Under the pieces are notes generated by a model that ran no database searches, was not told the DNA's origin, and worked only from the letters and a program-made list of their open reading frames with translations. A program made the position numbers and the translations under genes. Shown one piece after another: positions 35,213-44,819 of a DNA stretch of 64,000 nt; position 1 is the first letter of the stretch; each line of letters begins with the position of its first letter. The stretch comes from Curtobacterium salicis (GTDB lineage: Bacteria > Actinomycetota > Actinomycetes > Actinomycetales > Microbacteriaceae): positions 372,001 through 436,000 of the forward strand of contig NZ_JAAOYO010000002.1 of the NCBI RefSeq assembly GCF_011759505.1, given 5' to 3'.

Positions 35213-36454
35213 ATGGCGATCGAACAGGGGCCGCCCACGGCAGAGGACCCGTGGCCCGTCGCGCTGCTCGGTGCGAAGCTCCGCGACTGGATCGACCGGC
35301 TCGGGGTCGCCTGGGTCGAGGGTGAGATCACCCAGTGGAACGTCGCCGGCGGCAACGTCTACGGCAAGCTCAAGGACGTCGAGGTCGACGCCACCGTCTC
35401 GTTCTCCATCTGGTCGAGCGTGCGCTCCCGGGTGCCGGCGGACCTCAAGCAGGGTGCCCGTGTCGTCGCAGCGGTCAAGCCGAACTACTGGGTCAAGGGC
35501 GGCTCGCTGACCATGCAGGTCGTCGAGATGAAGCACGTGGGGCTCGGGGACCTGCTCGAACGCCTCGAACGGCTGCGCCGGGCACTGGCGGAAGAGGGTC
35601 TCTTCGACCCGGCCCGGAAGAAGCGCCTCCCCTTCCTGCCGCACCGCATCGGCCTGATCACCGGCAAGGACTCCGACGCCGAGAAGGACGTCAAGCGGAA
35701 CGCGCAGCTCCGGTGGCCCCAGGTCGCGTTCCGCACGGTGCACACCGCTGTGCAGGGCGACCGGGCCGTGGCCGAGGTCACCGCGGCCATCCAGGAACTC
35801 GACGCCGATCCCGAGGTCGACGTGATCATCGTCGCGCGCGGCGGCGGCGACTTCCAGAACCTGCTCGGCTTCAGCGACGAGGGCCTGGTCCGGGCGGCTT
35901 CGGCCGCGACGACGCCCATCGTCTCCGCCATCGGGCACGAGGCCGACCGGCCGATCCTCGACGAGGTCGCCGACCTCCGCGCCTCCACCCCGACCGATGC
36001 CGCGAAGCGCGTGGTGCCGGACGTGGCCGAGGAACTGGCGAACGTCCGGCAGGCACGGGCCCGGCTCGGTCTGCGGCTGTCGCACACGCTCTCGGTCGAG
36101 GCCGACCGGATCGCGGCCCTGCGTTCGCGGCCGGCGCTGGCGTCCACCGCCTGGCTCGTCGACACCCGCGCCGAAGAGGTCGCCCGCGACCTCTCGCGTG
36201 CGCGGGAGCTCATCGACCGCCGGATCGAACGCTCCCACTCCGAGGTCGGGCACCTGACCGGTCGGCTGCGCGCGCTGTCGCCGCGGGACACCCTCCGTCG
36301 CGGGTACGCGATCGTGCAGACGGGCAGCGGCGCGGTGGTCCGCGGCGCGGACGACCTCGACGGTGCCACCCCGGTGCACGTCACGCTCGGCACGGGGACC
36401 GCGGTCGGCATCCTCGAGCCGGACGGGCCCGGTCCCGACGGGTCCGGTTCCTGA
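35213..36454 (+). CDS. xseA: Exodeoxyribonuclease VII large subunit
   Basis: A 413-residue subunit. An N-terminal OB fold (WVEGEITQWN through LTMQVVEMKHVG) precedes the catalytic domain with LPHRIGLITGKDSDAEKD, IIVARGGGDFQNLLGF and SAIGHEADRPILD. A helical coiled-coil region and a short end follow. With XseB it degrades single-stranded DNA to oligonucleotides. GAGAGGGG lies four bases before the ATG. The small subunit gene follows after 128 bases. Confidence 0.95.
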   Translation: MAIEQGPPTAEDPWPVALLGAKLRDWIDRLGVAWVEGEITQWNVAGGNVYGKLKDVEVDATVSFSIWSSVRSRVPADLKQGARVVAAVKPNYWVKGGSLTMQVVEMKHVGLGDLLERLERLRRALAEEGLFDPARKKRLPFLPHRIGLITGKDSDAEKDVKRNAQLRWPQVAFRTVHTAVQGDRAVAEVTAAIQELDADPEVDVIIVARGGGDFQNLLGFSDEGLVRAASAATTPIVSAIGHEADRPILDEVADLRASTPTDAAKRVVPDVAEELANVRQARARLGLRLSHTLSVEADRIAALRSRPALASTAWLVDTRAEEVARDLSRARELIDRRIERSHSEVGHLTGRLRALSPRDTLRRGYAIVQTGSGAVVRGADDLDGATPVHVTLGTGTAVGILEPDGPGPDGSGS

Positions 36455-36582
36455 GCCGGGAGGCCCGTCCCGGCCCCGGCAGACCGGCGTGCGGTCCTCC
36501 ACACCCCGCGTGTTCTCCACAGGCGTCCGCGACAGCGGTCGCGACAGCGGTCGCGTCGGTGGCGGCTCGGTAGGATCGGAGC

Positions 36583-36846
36583 GTGTCTTCCGAGCAGCAG
36601 TCCGAGCAGCCCGACGTCCGCTCGCTGAGCTACGAAGCGGCGCGTGACGAACTCGTCCGTGTCGTCTCCGAGCTCGAGCAGGGGTCGGCGACCCTCGAGC
36701 GGTCCCTGGGCCTCTGGGAGCGCGGCGAAGCCCTCGCCGCCCGCTGTGAAGAGTGGCTCGTCGGCGCCCGCGCCCGACTCGACGCCGCCCGCGCAGCCAC
36801 CGAGAACGGCAGTGCGGACCAGACCGTCGCCGGTGACGTCCGATGA
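36583..36846 (+). CDS. xseB: Exodeoxyribonuclease VII small subunit
   Basis: An 87-residue helical protein. SYEAARDELVRVVSELEQGSATLE begins the XseB domain, and LERSLGLWERGEALAARCEEWL closes it. It assembles with XseA. TAGGAT ends six bases before the GTG at 36583, so it may have its own leaderless message as well as read-through from xseA. Its stop overlaps the next ATG. Confidence 0.93.
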   Translation: MSSEQQSEQPDVRSLSYEAARDELVRVVSELEQGSATLERSLGLWERGEALAARCEEWLVGARARLDAARAATENGSADQTVAGDVR

Positions 36847-37481
36847 GCGACCCGGAGACCGGTCGCCCGATCGTCGCCGAACTCGGTCGCCCCGAGACGG
36901 CGGAGGAGACCTGGGCACGCAAGGACACCGCGCGCCGAGCCCGACGTGAACACCAGACGGCGTTCAACCTCGTGCTGGCGCTCATCGCATCGCTCGGCAT
37001 CGTGCTGTTCCTGGTCGCCGTCGTGGTCCGTCCCGACCAGGCCGTGGACCGCGCCGTCGACTACCGACAGGTCGCGAAGCAGGCCGACGTCTCCGGGGCG
37101 GCGCTCCTGGTCCCCGATCTGCCGTCGTCGTACACGTCGAACCACGCCGAGTACCAGTCCGGCTCGTCCCGCGGGGTGGCCGTGTGGACGATCGGCCTCC
37201 TGACGCCCGACGACCAGTACATCGGCATGCACCAGGGCATCGACGCGAACGACACCTGGATCGCCGACCAGCTCGACCAGGAGCGCGCCACCGGTTCCCG
37301 GACGATCGCCGGGACGAAGTGGACCGTGTACGACCGACGTGACGAGGGCAAGGGCGCCGGCAACAACGCGTACGCCCTCGTGACGACGTCCGGCACGGAC
37401 ACCGTGGTGCTCGCCGGCACCGCCGACCAGAAGTCCTTCGCGACGGTGGCGACGGCGGTCGGCGAGGAACTCGACCGCTAG
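36843..37481 (+). CDS. DUF4245 family membrane-anchored protein
   Basis: A 212-residue protein with a short basic cytoplasmic region, a transmembrane helix at about 42-62 (FNLVLALIASLGIVLFLVAVV) and an extracytoplasmic DUF4245 domain. No function is known. Its ATG overlaps the xseB stop (ATGA). The domain has a SYTSNHAEYQSG segment and a GTKWTVYDRRDE strand conserved in actinobacterial relatives as far as I recall. Confidence 0.85.
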   Translation: MSDPETGRPIVAELGRPETAEETWARKDTARRARREHQTAFNLVLALIASLGIVLFLVAVVVRPDQAVDRAVDYRQVAKQADVSGAALLVPDLPSSYTSNHAEYQSGSSRGVAVWTIGLLTPDDQYIGMHQGIDANDTWIADQLDQERATGSRTIAGTKWTVYDRRDEGKGAGNNAYALVTTSGTDTVVLAGTADQKSFATVATAVGEELDR

Positions 37482-37569
37482 ACAGCAGCACCACCGCCGG
37501 CACGACCAGCACGCAGCACGCACGACCCGATCACCCCGCGAACCCGAACAGCCCGAGGAACGACACACG

Positions 37570-38184
37570 ATGACCGACCGCGCCGCTTCCACCCCCGCCG
37601 ACGCCCTGCGACTCCTGGTCGACGGCAACGCCCGCTTCGCCGCCGACAAGCGTCGCACCGGCCGGATCGACCCCGAGCGCCGCTCCGAGCTGCAGGGGTC
37701 GCAGGCTCCGTTCGCCACGGTCCTCGGCTGCTCCGACTCGCGCGTGCCGTTCGAGCACGTGTTCGACGCCGGGATCGGTGACGTCTTCGCCATCCGGAAC
37801 GCCGGGCAGATCGTCGACGACGTCGTGCTCGGCTCGATCGAGTTCGCCGTCGTCGCCCTGGGCACCCCGCTCGTCGTCGTGCTCCGCCACACGAAGTGCG
37901 GTGCCGTCGCCGCTGCACGATCGGGTGAGCCGGTCCCCGCCCCGCACCTGCAGGTCCTCGTCGACGCGATCACCCCGAGCGTCGAGCGGGTCCGCGCCAC
38001 CGACCCCGACGTCGCCCAGGAGTCCGTCGGAGCTGCGCACCTGGAGTCCAGCCTGAAGACGATCCTGGACCGGTCGGGTGCCGTCTCGGACGCGATCGCG
38101 GACGGTAGGTTGGCCGTGGTCGGCGCGACCTACGACCTCACCACAGGCGAGGTCACGATCGACACCGTCGTCGGACAGGCCTGA
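37570..38184 (+). CDS. Beta-class carbonic anhydrase
   Basis: A 204-residue zinc enzyme that hydrates CO2 to bicarbonate. Zinc ligands are the cysteine in LGCSDSRVPFE and the histidine and cysteine in LRHTKCGAV; the Asp-Arg dyad of CSDSR is intact. The length is normal for prokaryotic beta carbonic anhydrases. No strong ribosome site precedes the ATG (GAGGAACGACACACG). It lies between the DUF4245 gene and fumC in the same direction. Confidence 0.93.
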   Translation: MTDRAASTPADALRLLVDGNARFAADKRRTGRIDPERRSELQGSQAPFATVLGCSDSRVPFEHVFDAGIGDVFAIRNAGQIVDDVVLGSIEFAVVALGTPLVVVLRHTKCGAVAAARSGEPVPAPHLQVLVDAITPSVERVRATDPDVAQESVGAAHLESSLKTILDRSGAVSDAIADGRLAVVGATYDLTTGEVTIDTVVGQA

Positions 38185-38287
38185 CCCGACCGCGTGACCG
38201 CTCCGGCAGCGACGAGCCGCCGGAGCGCCACCGACACCGCCGCGACCGCGACCCGGTGTGAGCACCACGAGGAAGGACCACGACGAC

Positions 38288-39700
38288 GTGACCGACACCA
38301 CCACCCCCGCTGACGGCGAGTTCCGCATCGAGCACGACACGATGGGCGAGGTGCGGGTCCCCGCGTCGGCCCTCTACCGTGCGCAGACGCAGCGGGCCGT
38401 GGAGAACTTCCCGATCTCGGGCACCGGCCTCGAGTCCGCGCAGATCATCGCCCTCGCCCGCATCAAGCGTGCCGCGGCGCTCGTCAACGGCCGACTCGGC
38501 ATCCTCGACGACGACGTCGCGCAGGCCATCGCCACGGCGGCCGACGCCGTCATCGGCGGCGAGCACCACGAGCACTTCCCGGTCGACGTGTACCAGACCG
38601 GCAGCGGCACCTCGTCGAACATGAACATGAACGAGGTCCTGGCGACCCTGGCCTCCCGCGTCGCCGGCACCGAGGTCCACCCGAACGACCACGTCAACGC
38701 GTCGCAGTCCTCGAACGACGTCTTCCCCACCTCGGTCCACGTCGCCGTGACCGATGGCCTCATCCGGTCGCTCGTGCCGTCGCTCGAGCACCTCGCCGAG
38801 GCCCTCGAGCGCAAGGCCGTGGAGTGGGCCAACGCGGTGAAGTCCGGCCGGACGCACCTGATGGACGCCACCCCGGTCACCCTCGGGCAGGAGTTCGGCG
38901 GCTACGCGCGCCAGATCCGCCTGGGCGTCGAGCGCGTCCACGCCACGCTCCCCCGCGTCGCCGAGGTCCCGCTCGGTGGTACCGCCGTCGGTACCGGCAT
39001 CAACACGCCGAAGGGGTTCCCGCAGCAGGTCATCGCCCAGCTCGCCGAGGACACCGGCCTGCCGATCACCGAGGCCCTCGACCACTTCGAGGCCCAGGGC
39101 GCGCGTGATGCCCTGGTCGAGGCGTCCGGTGCCCTGAAGGTCATCGCGGTCAGCCTGACGAAGATCAACAACGACCTGCGCTGGATGGGCTCCGGGCCGA
39201 ACACGGGCCTCGGCGAGCTGCACATCCCCGACCTGCAGCCGGGCTCCTCGATCATGCCCGGCAAGGTGAACCCGGTCATCCCCGAGGCCACCCTCATGGT
39301 CGCCGCGCGGGTGATCGGCAACGACGCCACCGTGTCGTGGGCCGGCGCCTCCGGGTCCTTCGAGCTCAACGTCGCGATCCCGGTGATGGGCACGGCGCTG
39401 CTCGAGTCCATCCGCCTGCTCGCGAACAGCTCCCGGGTGCTCGCCGACAAGACGGTCGACGGGCTGCAGGCGGACCTCGAGCGGGCGCGGGCCTTCGCCG
39501 AGTCGTCGCCGTCGATCGTGACGCCGCTGAACCGGGTCATCGGCTACGAGTCGGCCGCGAAGGTCGCGAAGTACGCCGTCGCAGAGGGCCTGACGGTGCG
39601 CGAGGCCGTGGTCGCCCTCGGCTTCGTCGAGCGCGGCGAGGTCTCCGAGGAGCAGCTCGACAGCGCCCTCGACGTCCTCAGCATGACGCACCCGAACTGA
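38288..39700 (+). CDS. fumC: Class II fumarate hydratase
   Basis: A TCA-cycle enzyme of 470 residues that interconverts fumarate and malate. It belongs to the oxygen-stable, iron-free class; the signature [15 protein letters not shown] is intact, and [12 protein letters not shown] and [18 protein letters not shown] are the other conserved regions. I take the GTG at 38288 because GAGGAAGGA lies upstream, although ten bases away. A GTG at 38258 is also in frame but has no ribosome site. Confidence 0.95.
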   Translation: MTDTTTPADGEFRIEHDTMGEVRVPASALYRAQTQRAVENFPISGTGLESAQIIALARIKRAAALVNGRLGILDDDVAQAIATAADAVIGGEHHEHFPVDVYQTGSGTSSNMNMNEVLATLASRVAGTEVHPNDHVNASQSSNDVFPTSVHVAVTDGLIRSLVPSLEHLAEALERKAVEWANAVKSGRTHLMDATPVTLGQEFGGYARQIRLGVERVHATLPRVAEVPLGGTAVGTGINTPKGFPQQVIAQLAEDTGLPITEALDHFEAQGARDALVEASGALKVIAVSLTKINNDLRWMGSGPNTGLGELHIPDLQPGSSIMPGKVNPVIPEATLMVAARVIGNDATVSWAGASGSFELNVAIPVMGTALLESIRLLANSSRVLADKTVDGLQADLERARAFAESSPSIVTPLNRVIGYESAAKVAKYAVAEGLTVREAVVALGFVERGEVSEEQLDSALDVLSMTHPN

Positions 39701-39705
39701 CCGGT

Positions 39706-39749
39706 CCGCGCCTCCCGTCCGGCGCCGTCGCACCGGACGGGAGGCGCGG
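39706..39749. terminator. Hairpin terminator after fumC
   Basis: 17-bp perfect stem with a ten-base loop, directly after the fumC stop. The arms contain GCCTCCCGTC and GACGGGAGGC and belong to the same family as the palindromes at 2486, 16313 and 44437. Confidence 0.8.
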
Positions 39750-39773
39750 TGCGGTTCTACCGAACGTCCGATC

Positions 39774-39825
39774 GCGCTGAGCGACATGCCTCGCGCCGAC
39801 CAGCGCGAGGCCTGTCGCTCAGCGC
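39774..39825. terminator. Second long hairpin between fumC and phoH
   Basis: 23-bp stem with one mismatch and a six-base CGACCA loop, 24 bases after the first hairpin. It lies just before the phoH stop, so it can terminate the convergent phoH message. Its sequence is unrelated to the other palindrome family. Confidence 0.75.
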
Positions 39826-39846
39826 GGAACGCGCCGAGCGCGCCCG

Positions 39847-41229
39847 CTACGCGAGGTCCGGCGAGTCCAGCATCTCCGTCACGAGCGCCGCGATCGCCGA
39901 GCGCTCCGACCGCGTCAGCGTCACGTGGGCGAACAGCGGGTGCCCCTTCAGCCGCTCGATCACCGAGGCGACCCCGTCGTGCCGTCCGACCCGCAGGTTG
40001 TCCCGCTGGGCGACGTCGTGCGTGAGCACCACCCGGGAGTTCTGCCCGATCCGGGACAGCATGGTGAGCAGCACGTTCCGTTCGAGGGACTGTGCCTCGT
40101 CGACGATGACGAACGCGTCGTGCAGGGAGCGTCCGCGGATGTGGGTGAGGGGCAGGACCTCGAGCATGCCGCGTTCGACGACCTCGTCCAGGACGTTGTC
40201 GGAGACCAGCGCGCCGAGGGTGTCGAACACCGCCTGCGCCCACGGGTTCATCTTCTCGGAGGCGTCGCCCGGCAGGAACCCGAGCTCCTGCCCGCCGACG
40301 GCGTAGAGCGGGCGGAACACCATGATCTTCTTGTGCTGCTGACGCTCCAGGACGGCTTCGAGTCCGGCGCACAGGGCGAGCGCCGACTTGCCCGTGCCGG
40401 CGCTGCCGCCGAGCGAGACGATGCCGATCTCCGGGTCGAGCAACGCGTCGATCGCCAGCCGTTGTTCGGCGGAGCGGCCGCGGAGGCCGAAGACCTCGCG
40501 GTCGCCACGCACCAACGACACGGCACCCGCCGAGTGCACGCGACCGAGGGCCGATCCGCGCTCGGAGTGGATGACGACGCCGGTGTTGACGGGGACGCCG
40601 TCGAGCTCCGGGGTGCGGATCTCCTCCTTCTCGTAGAGGTCCGCCACCTGGTCGCCGGACACCTGCAGGGTCGTGATGCCGGTGTAGCCGCTGTCGACGG
40701 CGAGTTCGGCGCGGTACTCCTGCGCGGCCAGGCCGATCGACGCGGCCTTCACGCGGAGCGGCAGGTCCTTCGACACGACGACCACGTCGAGCCCGTCGTT
40801 CGCCAGGTTCGACGCGACGGCCAGGATCCGGGAGTCGTTGTCGCCGAGCTGCAGGCCCGAGGGCAGGACGGACTGGTTGGAGTGGTTCAGCTCGACGCGG
40901 AGGGAACCGCCGTCACCGACCGCGATCGGGAAGTCGAGGCGTTCGTGTTCGATGCGCAGCTCGTCGAGGATCCGCAGTGCCTGGCGGGCGAAGTACCCGA
41001 TCTCCGGGTCGTTGCGCTTCGATTCGAGTTCGCTGACGACCACGACGGGCAGGACCACCGCGTGCTCGTCGAACCGGAACAGGGCGCGCGGATCACTGAG
41101 CAGCACCGATGTGTCCAGCACGTACGTGCGCTGGGCGACCGGCGTGGACGAGTCCGCGGCCCGGCTGCTCGCAGCGGTGTGCTGCGGCGAGGTGGAAGAC
41201 GTTCCGCGAGAGACGTTCTGAGAGGTCAC
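39847..41229 (-). CDS. PIN-PhoH ATPase
   Basis: A 460-residue fusion of an N-terminal PIN ribonuclease-like domain ([13 protein letters not shown], with acidic residues DND and SKDLPLR) and a C-terminal PhoH ATPase (Walker [13 protein letters not shown], Walker [11 protein letters not shown]). The arrangement matches PhoH2-type proteins, reported in mycobacteria as RNA helicase/ribonuclease. The GTG at 41229 has GGAG five bases upstream; a GTG at 41235 is in frame but adjoins the site. It has no adjacent antitoxin-like gene. Confidence 0.9.
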   Translation of the reverse strand: MTSQNVSRGTSSTSPQHTAASSRAADSSTPVAQRTYVLDTSVLLSDPRALFRFDEHAVVLPVVVVSELESKRNDPEIGYFARQALRILDELRIEHERLDFPIAVGDGGSLRVELNHSNQSVLPSGLQLGDNDSRILAVASNLANDGLDVVVVSKDLPLRVKAASIGLAAQEYRAELAVDSGYTGITTLQVSGDQVADLYEKEEIRTPELDGVPVNTGVVIHSERGSALGRVHSAGAVSLVRGDREVFGLRGRSAEQRLAIDALLDPEIGIVSLGGSAGTGKSALALCAGLEAVLERQQHKKIMVFRPLYAVGGQELGFLPGDASEKMNPWAQAVFDTLGALVSDNVLDEVVERGMLEVLPLTHIRGRSLHDAFVIVDEAQSLERNVLLTMLSRIGQNSRVVLTHDVAQRDNLRVGRHDGVASVIERLKGHPLFAHVTLTRSERSAIAALVTEMLDSPDLA

Positions 41230-41577
41230 GACCACTCCATCCCCGGGCCGCGCTCGGCCCGGTCATGTCCTTCGACGCGGCCACTGGAGCGGTCCCGGAG
41301 CACCGACCGTGGCCGCTCCGACCGGGCGCGTTGCCCGATGTCGCCAAGCTACGGCGCGCACACGGACGGCACCAGCGACACGCCTGTTCCGGCGGTTACG
41401 GTCGTGTGTCGGCCGGCTGAACGTCCGGGAGGCGCGGTGCGGGCCCGCCACGTGCCTCCCGCCCGCCCCGGCACGCCCCGCACCCCTCGCCGAGCGGTCA
41501 GCGGTCAGCGGTCAGCGCACGTCGGTCCGGCTCGGCCGAGGGGCGAGCCGGAGCGGGAGCCGGAGCGACAGCCGGCG
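41230..41577. other. 348-base non-coding stretch upstream of phoH
   Basis: No gene is visible. It holds the phoH 5' region, an imperfect hairpin at 41426-41461 with the CGGGAGGC/GCCTCCCG arms of the palindrome family, and three GCGGTCA repeats at about 41493-41515. The hairpin probably ends the class V aminotransferase message. Confidence 0.55.
41426..41461 (-). terminator. Imperfect palindrome after the class V aminotransferase
   Basis: Outer arms CGGGAGGC and GCCTCCCG are perfect; the inner stem is mismatched. It is a degraded member of the recurrent palindrome family. Confidence 0.45.
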
Positions 41578-42690
41578 TCAGCCCATCGTCGCGTACGAGA
41601 TGCACGCGTCGCGGAACATGCCGAGTGTCTCGTCCGTGGTGGACGCGAACGCGGAGACCCGGACCTCGCCGAGGCGAGCGGTCGCCGTGACGCCGTGGTT
41701 GTGCATCGCCGCGGTGAGCGCCGTGAGCCGCCCGGCGGCGGGTCGGAGCACGACGATGCCGGCACGCTCCCGGCGGTCACGGCTGGACTCGACGGGCAGC
41801 CCGAACTCGTCCGCGATGTCGATGATCCGGTCCACCCGGTCGGCGATTCGCTCCTGGACGGCGGCGACCCCGACGGCGGTGAGACGCTCGAGCGAGACGG
41901 CCAGGCGCGCCTGGGAGACCGGGTCGACGCGCGACATCGCGAACGCGGCCGCTCCCGCGCGGACGCTCGGCACCTCGGTGGGCCAGCCGGTCGTGCCGTG
42001 CGGACCGGACAGTGCCGGCTTGACCCGTGCGAGGGCGCGGTCGCTGAAGGCGGTGAAGCCGGTACCCCATCCGGCGTGCAGCCACTTCTGACCGCCCGTG
42101 GCCACGACGTCGGCGACCTCGTACGGGGCGTCGACGATGCCGAAGCCCTGGATGGCGTCGACGATGAGCAGGCGGTCCCCGATGACGTCACGGATGGCGG
42201 CGAGGTCGGCGAGGTACCCGGTGCGCCAGTCCACGAGGGACAGCGCGACGGCGGTCACGTCGTCGGACAGACGCTCGCGGATGCGGTCGGGCGTCAGCCA
42301 GCCGGCGCCGGACTCGATCACGACGGGCTGCACGCGGCCGCCGGTGGCCGAGGCAGCGCTGGCGAGCGCGAGCGGCAGCGACGGGTACTCGTCGGCGGCG
42401 ACGAGCACGCCGCCGGTCAGGCCGAACGCGGTGTGCAGGAGGCCGGGGGTGGTGGCGGTCTGGGAGACGACCTGGTCCTCGCGGCGGCGGACGAGCCGGG
42501 CGGCGACGGCGCGGACGCGGGCGTCCTGCTCGTCGAGCGTCTCCATGGCCCCGAAGCGCATGTGCTCCTGGATGTGACCGAGGACGCGCTGCTCCTCGAG
42601 GACTGCGGTCTGCACGGGACCGAAGGCCGCGTGGTCGAGGTAGCCGGGCTCCTCGGCGAAGCCGGCGACGTACTCGTCGATCGTGGTCAC
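41578..42690 (-). CDS. Class V aminotransferase-fold PLP enzyme
   Basis: A 370-residue PLP enzyme with a cysteine desulfurase/kynureninase-like fold. The PLP lysine is in VATGGQKWLHAGWGTG and the strand before it holds LLIVDAIQGFG. The substrate is unknown; the family includes desulfurases, isopenicillin epimerases and kynureninases. GGAAGG lies eight bases before the GTG at 42690. The gene is single, with no sulfur-transfer partner nearby. Confidence 0.85.
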   Translation of the reverse strand: MTTIDEYVAGFAEEPGYLDHAAFGPVQTAVLEEQRVLGHIQEHMRFGAMETLDEQDARVRAVAARLVRRREDQVVSQTATTPGLLHTAFGLTGGVLVAADEYPSLPLALASAASATGGRVQPVVIESGAGWLTPDRIRERLSDDVTAVALSLVDWRTGYLADLAAIRDVIGDRLLIVDAIQGFGIVDAPYEVADVVATGGQKWLHAGWGTGFTAFSDRALARVKPALSGPHGTTGWPTEVPSVRAGAAAFAMSRVDPVSQARLAVSLERLTAVGVAAVQERIADRVDRIIDIADEFGLPVESSRDRRERAGIVVLRPAAGRLTALTAAMHNHGVTATARLGEVRVSAFASTTDETLGMFRDACISYATMG

Positions 42691-42827
42691 GGGGGCACCT
42701 TCCAGTGGGCAGAACCCTGTGAGCCTACTGGGACCGGTTCACCGGGGCGAATGCAGTCCGGGAAGCGCCAGGAGCAGCAACGGTGGACCGCCCGGCCCTG
42801 AGACGATCTCGCTTGCTGTGGAACGAC

Positions 42828-43613
42828 TCAGCCGCCGAAGCGCCGCGACCGCAACCCGAAGTCGCGAACCGCCCGGAGGAAGTCGACCTCTCGGAGGTCC
42901 GGGTAGAACGCCTCCACGAAGTAGAACTCGCTGTGCGCGCTCTGCCACAGCAGGAAGTCCGACAACCGCTGCTCCCCCGACGTCCGGATCATCAGGTCCG
43001 GGTCGGGCTGCCCCTGCGTGTAGAGGTGGTCGCCGATGAGCTCCGGCGTCAGGACCTCGGCGAGGGTGTCGAGCGTCCCGCCGCCCTCACCGTGGCTCCG
43101 GACGATGCTGCGCATCGCATCGGCGATCTCCCGCCGACCGCCGTACCCGACGGCGAGGTTGATGTGCAGCCCGGTGTGGTCGGCGGTCCGGACCTCCGCG
43201 GCCTCGAGGGCTGCGACGAGCTCGGGCGGCAAGCCGTCGTTCGACCCGACGTGCTGGACACGCCAGGTGCGGTGGTGCGACAGCCGCTCGGCCAGGTCGG
43301 CGATGATCCCGACGAGCTGGTCGAGTTCCTCGCCCCCGCGCCCCGTCAGGTTGTCGGCGGAGAGCAGGTAGAGCGTCACGACCTGGATGTCGAGGTCCTC
43401 GCACCAGGACAGGAACTCGGGGATCTTCGCGGCACCCGCCCGGTGGCCGTGCGCGGCGGTCTCGAGCCCCAGCTGACGAGCCCAGCGACGGTTGCCGTCG
43501 ACGATCATCGCGACGTGCCGGGGCTTCTGCGCGCCGTCGATCTGGCGCCGGATGCGGTTCTGGTAGGCGCGGTAGAGGAGCCCACGCCCCGCCCATCCCA
43601 ACCTGCCCGTCAC
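42828..43613 (-). CDS. uppS: Isoprenyl (cis-prenyl) diphosphate synthase
   Basis: A 261-residue cis-prenyltransferase. HVAMIVDGNRRWA carries the catalytic aspartate, HRAGAAKIPEFLSWC and INLAVGYGGRREI are conserved, and DLMIRTSGEQRLSDFLLWQ closes the site. It elongates FPP or GPP with IPP; in actinobacteria two such enzymes occur (short Z-chain and decaprenyl) and the product length cannot be told here. TACAGT ends seven bases before the GTG at 43613, so the message may be leaderless. Confidence 0.93.
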   Translation of the reverse strand: MTGRLGWAGRGLLYRAYQNRIRRQIDGAQKPRHVAMIVDGNRRWARQLGLETAAHGHRAGAAKIPEFLSWCEDLDIQVVTLYLLSADNLTGRGGEELDQLVGIIADLAERLSHHRTWRVQHVGSNDGLPPELVAALEAAEVRTADHTGLHINLAVGYGGRREIADAMRSIVRSHGEGGGTLDTLAEVLTPELIGDHLYTQGQPDPDLMIRTSGEQRLSDFLLWQSAHSEFYFVEAFYPDLREVDFLRAVRDFGLRSRRFGG

Positions 43614-43689
43614 GGCGTCGACTGTAGTGCAAGCGCCCCGCGATCGGACTCCCAGCCACCGTCCCGTCCCTCGGCCGTACGGTCGGAGC

Positions 43690-44409
43690 ATGCAGTCAGA
43701 CCAGGGCGCACCTGCCCTCCCCCACGTGCCGTTCACGGAGGAGGCCGAGACCACCGCCGCCGCCGGACCGGCCGACACCCGCCCGGCATGGCGCGGCTGG
43801 ATCCACGCCGGCACGTTCCCGTTCGCCGCGGCGATGGGCATCGTGCTCATCACGCTCGCGGTCACCCCGGCGGCGAAGGGTGCCAGCGCCGTCTTCATGG
43901 CGACGTCGCTCGTCATGTTCGGCGTCTCGGCCACCTACCACCGGTTCCCCTGGCGTCCGGTCGTCAAGCGTGTGCTGAAACGCATCGACCACACCAACAT
44001 CTTCCTGCTCATCGCCGGCACGTACACACCGGTCGCGGTCTGCGCGCTGCCGCACTCGCTGATGGTCATCGTGCTGTGGGTGATGTGGAGCGGTGCGCTG
44101 CTCGGCGTCGCGTTCCGCGTCTTCTGGATCGGTGCCCCGCGGTGGCTGTACGTGCCGCTGTACCTGGCGCTCGGCTGCGCGGCGTTCCTGATCCTGCCGC
44201 AGCTCTTCGCCGCGAGCGTCCCGATGACGGTGCTCGTCCTCGCCGGCGGGGTGGCCTACATCCTCGGAGCGGCGGTCTACGGCTTCAAGCGTCCGGACCC
44301 CTCGCCGACGTTCTTCGGCTTCCACGAGGTCTTCCACGCCCTCACCGTCGTCGCCTTCGCCGCGCAGTGGGCCGGCATCCTCGTGATCGCGCTGCACCCC
44401 GTTCGCTGA
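43690..44409 (+). CDS. Hemolysin III/TrhA family membrane protein
   Basis: A 239-residue integral membrane protein of the PAQR/hemolysin III type with about seven helices. The metal-binding motifs SATYHRF and GFHEVFHALTVV are intact. Bacterial relatives (TrhA/YqfA) are linked to membrane energetics and lipid homeostasis rather than haemolysis. TACGGT ends six bases before the ATG with no ribosome site. A 48-bp palindrome ends the gene. Confidence 0.92.
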   Translation: MQSDQGAPALPHVPFTEEAETTAAAGPADTRPAWRGWIHAGTFPFAAAMGIVLITLAVTPAAKGASAVFMATSLVMFGVSATYHRFPWRPVVKRVLKRIDHTNIFLLIAGTYTPVAVCALPHSLMVIVLWVMWSGALLGVAFRVFWIGAPRWLYVPLYLALGCAAFLILPQLFAASVPMTVLVLAGGVAYILGAAVYGFKRPDPSPTFFGFHEVFHALTVVAFAAQWAGILVIALHPVR

Positions 44410-44436
44410 CCCCGTCCGGCAGCGGCCGGACCACAC

Positions 44437-44484
44437 GACGGACGGGAGGCTCCCCACCAGCTGGTGGGGAGCCTCCCGTCCGTC
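44437..44484. terminator. 48-bp perfect palindrome, bidirectional terminator
   Basis: Arms of 24 bases are perfect reverse complements, centred at CCAG/CTGG between 44460 and 44461. It separates two convergent genes and shares the GACGGACGGGAGGC arm with the 2486 palindrome, while the inner arm differs. Confidence 0.82.
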
Positions 44485-44510
44485 AGTGGTGACTCGACCG
44501 GAGCGTCGCG

Positions 44511-44819
44511 TCAGCCGCGCTCGGTGTCGTCACCGACATCGGCACGGCCGTCCTCGGCGGCGGGACGCGACGGCTCGTCCGTGACCGCGCCGTCCCCGGG
44601 CTCCCCGGCGACCTCGGCCTCCAGACGCTCCCGGATCTCGGCGCGGTAGCGGGTCCGGCGGATGCGGCGGGTCATGTCGACCACGAGCAGGATCGTCACG
44701 ATCGCGACGAGCGCGATGGCGACGAAGCCCGCGACGCCCGGGGTGACGTCGACGTCGGGGACGCCGCTCGGGCTCGGGCTGGGGGTGGTGGCGGCCAGTA
44801 CCGCGGCGATGGTGCTCAC
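44511..44819 (-). CDS. Small single-pass membrane protein (102 aa)
   Basis: Unrecognised protein with a short Pro/Ser-rich N-terminus, a transmembrane helix at about 30-48 (AGFVAIALVAIVTILLVV), a basic stop-transfer (RRIRRTRYR) and an acidic tail. The GTG overlaps the mca stop (GTGA), so it is translationally coupled to mca. That coupling is the only hint to a role. Confidence 0.78.
   Translation of the reverse strand: MSTIAAVLAATTPSPSPSGVPDVDVTPGVAGFVAIALVAIVTILLVVDMTRRIRRTRYRAEIRERLEAEVAGEPGDGAVTDEPSRPAAEDGRADVGDDTERG

Noticed and set aside
43614..43689. Promoter-sharing between uppS and the TrhA gene as a regulated divergent operator
   Set aside because: Each gene has its own -10 at the leaderless distance and I found no palindrome between them.
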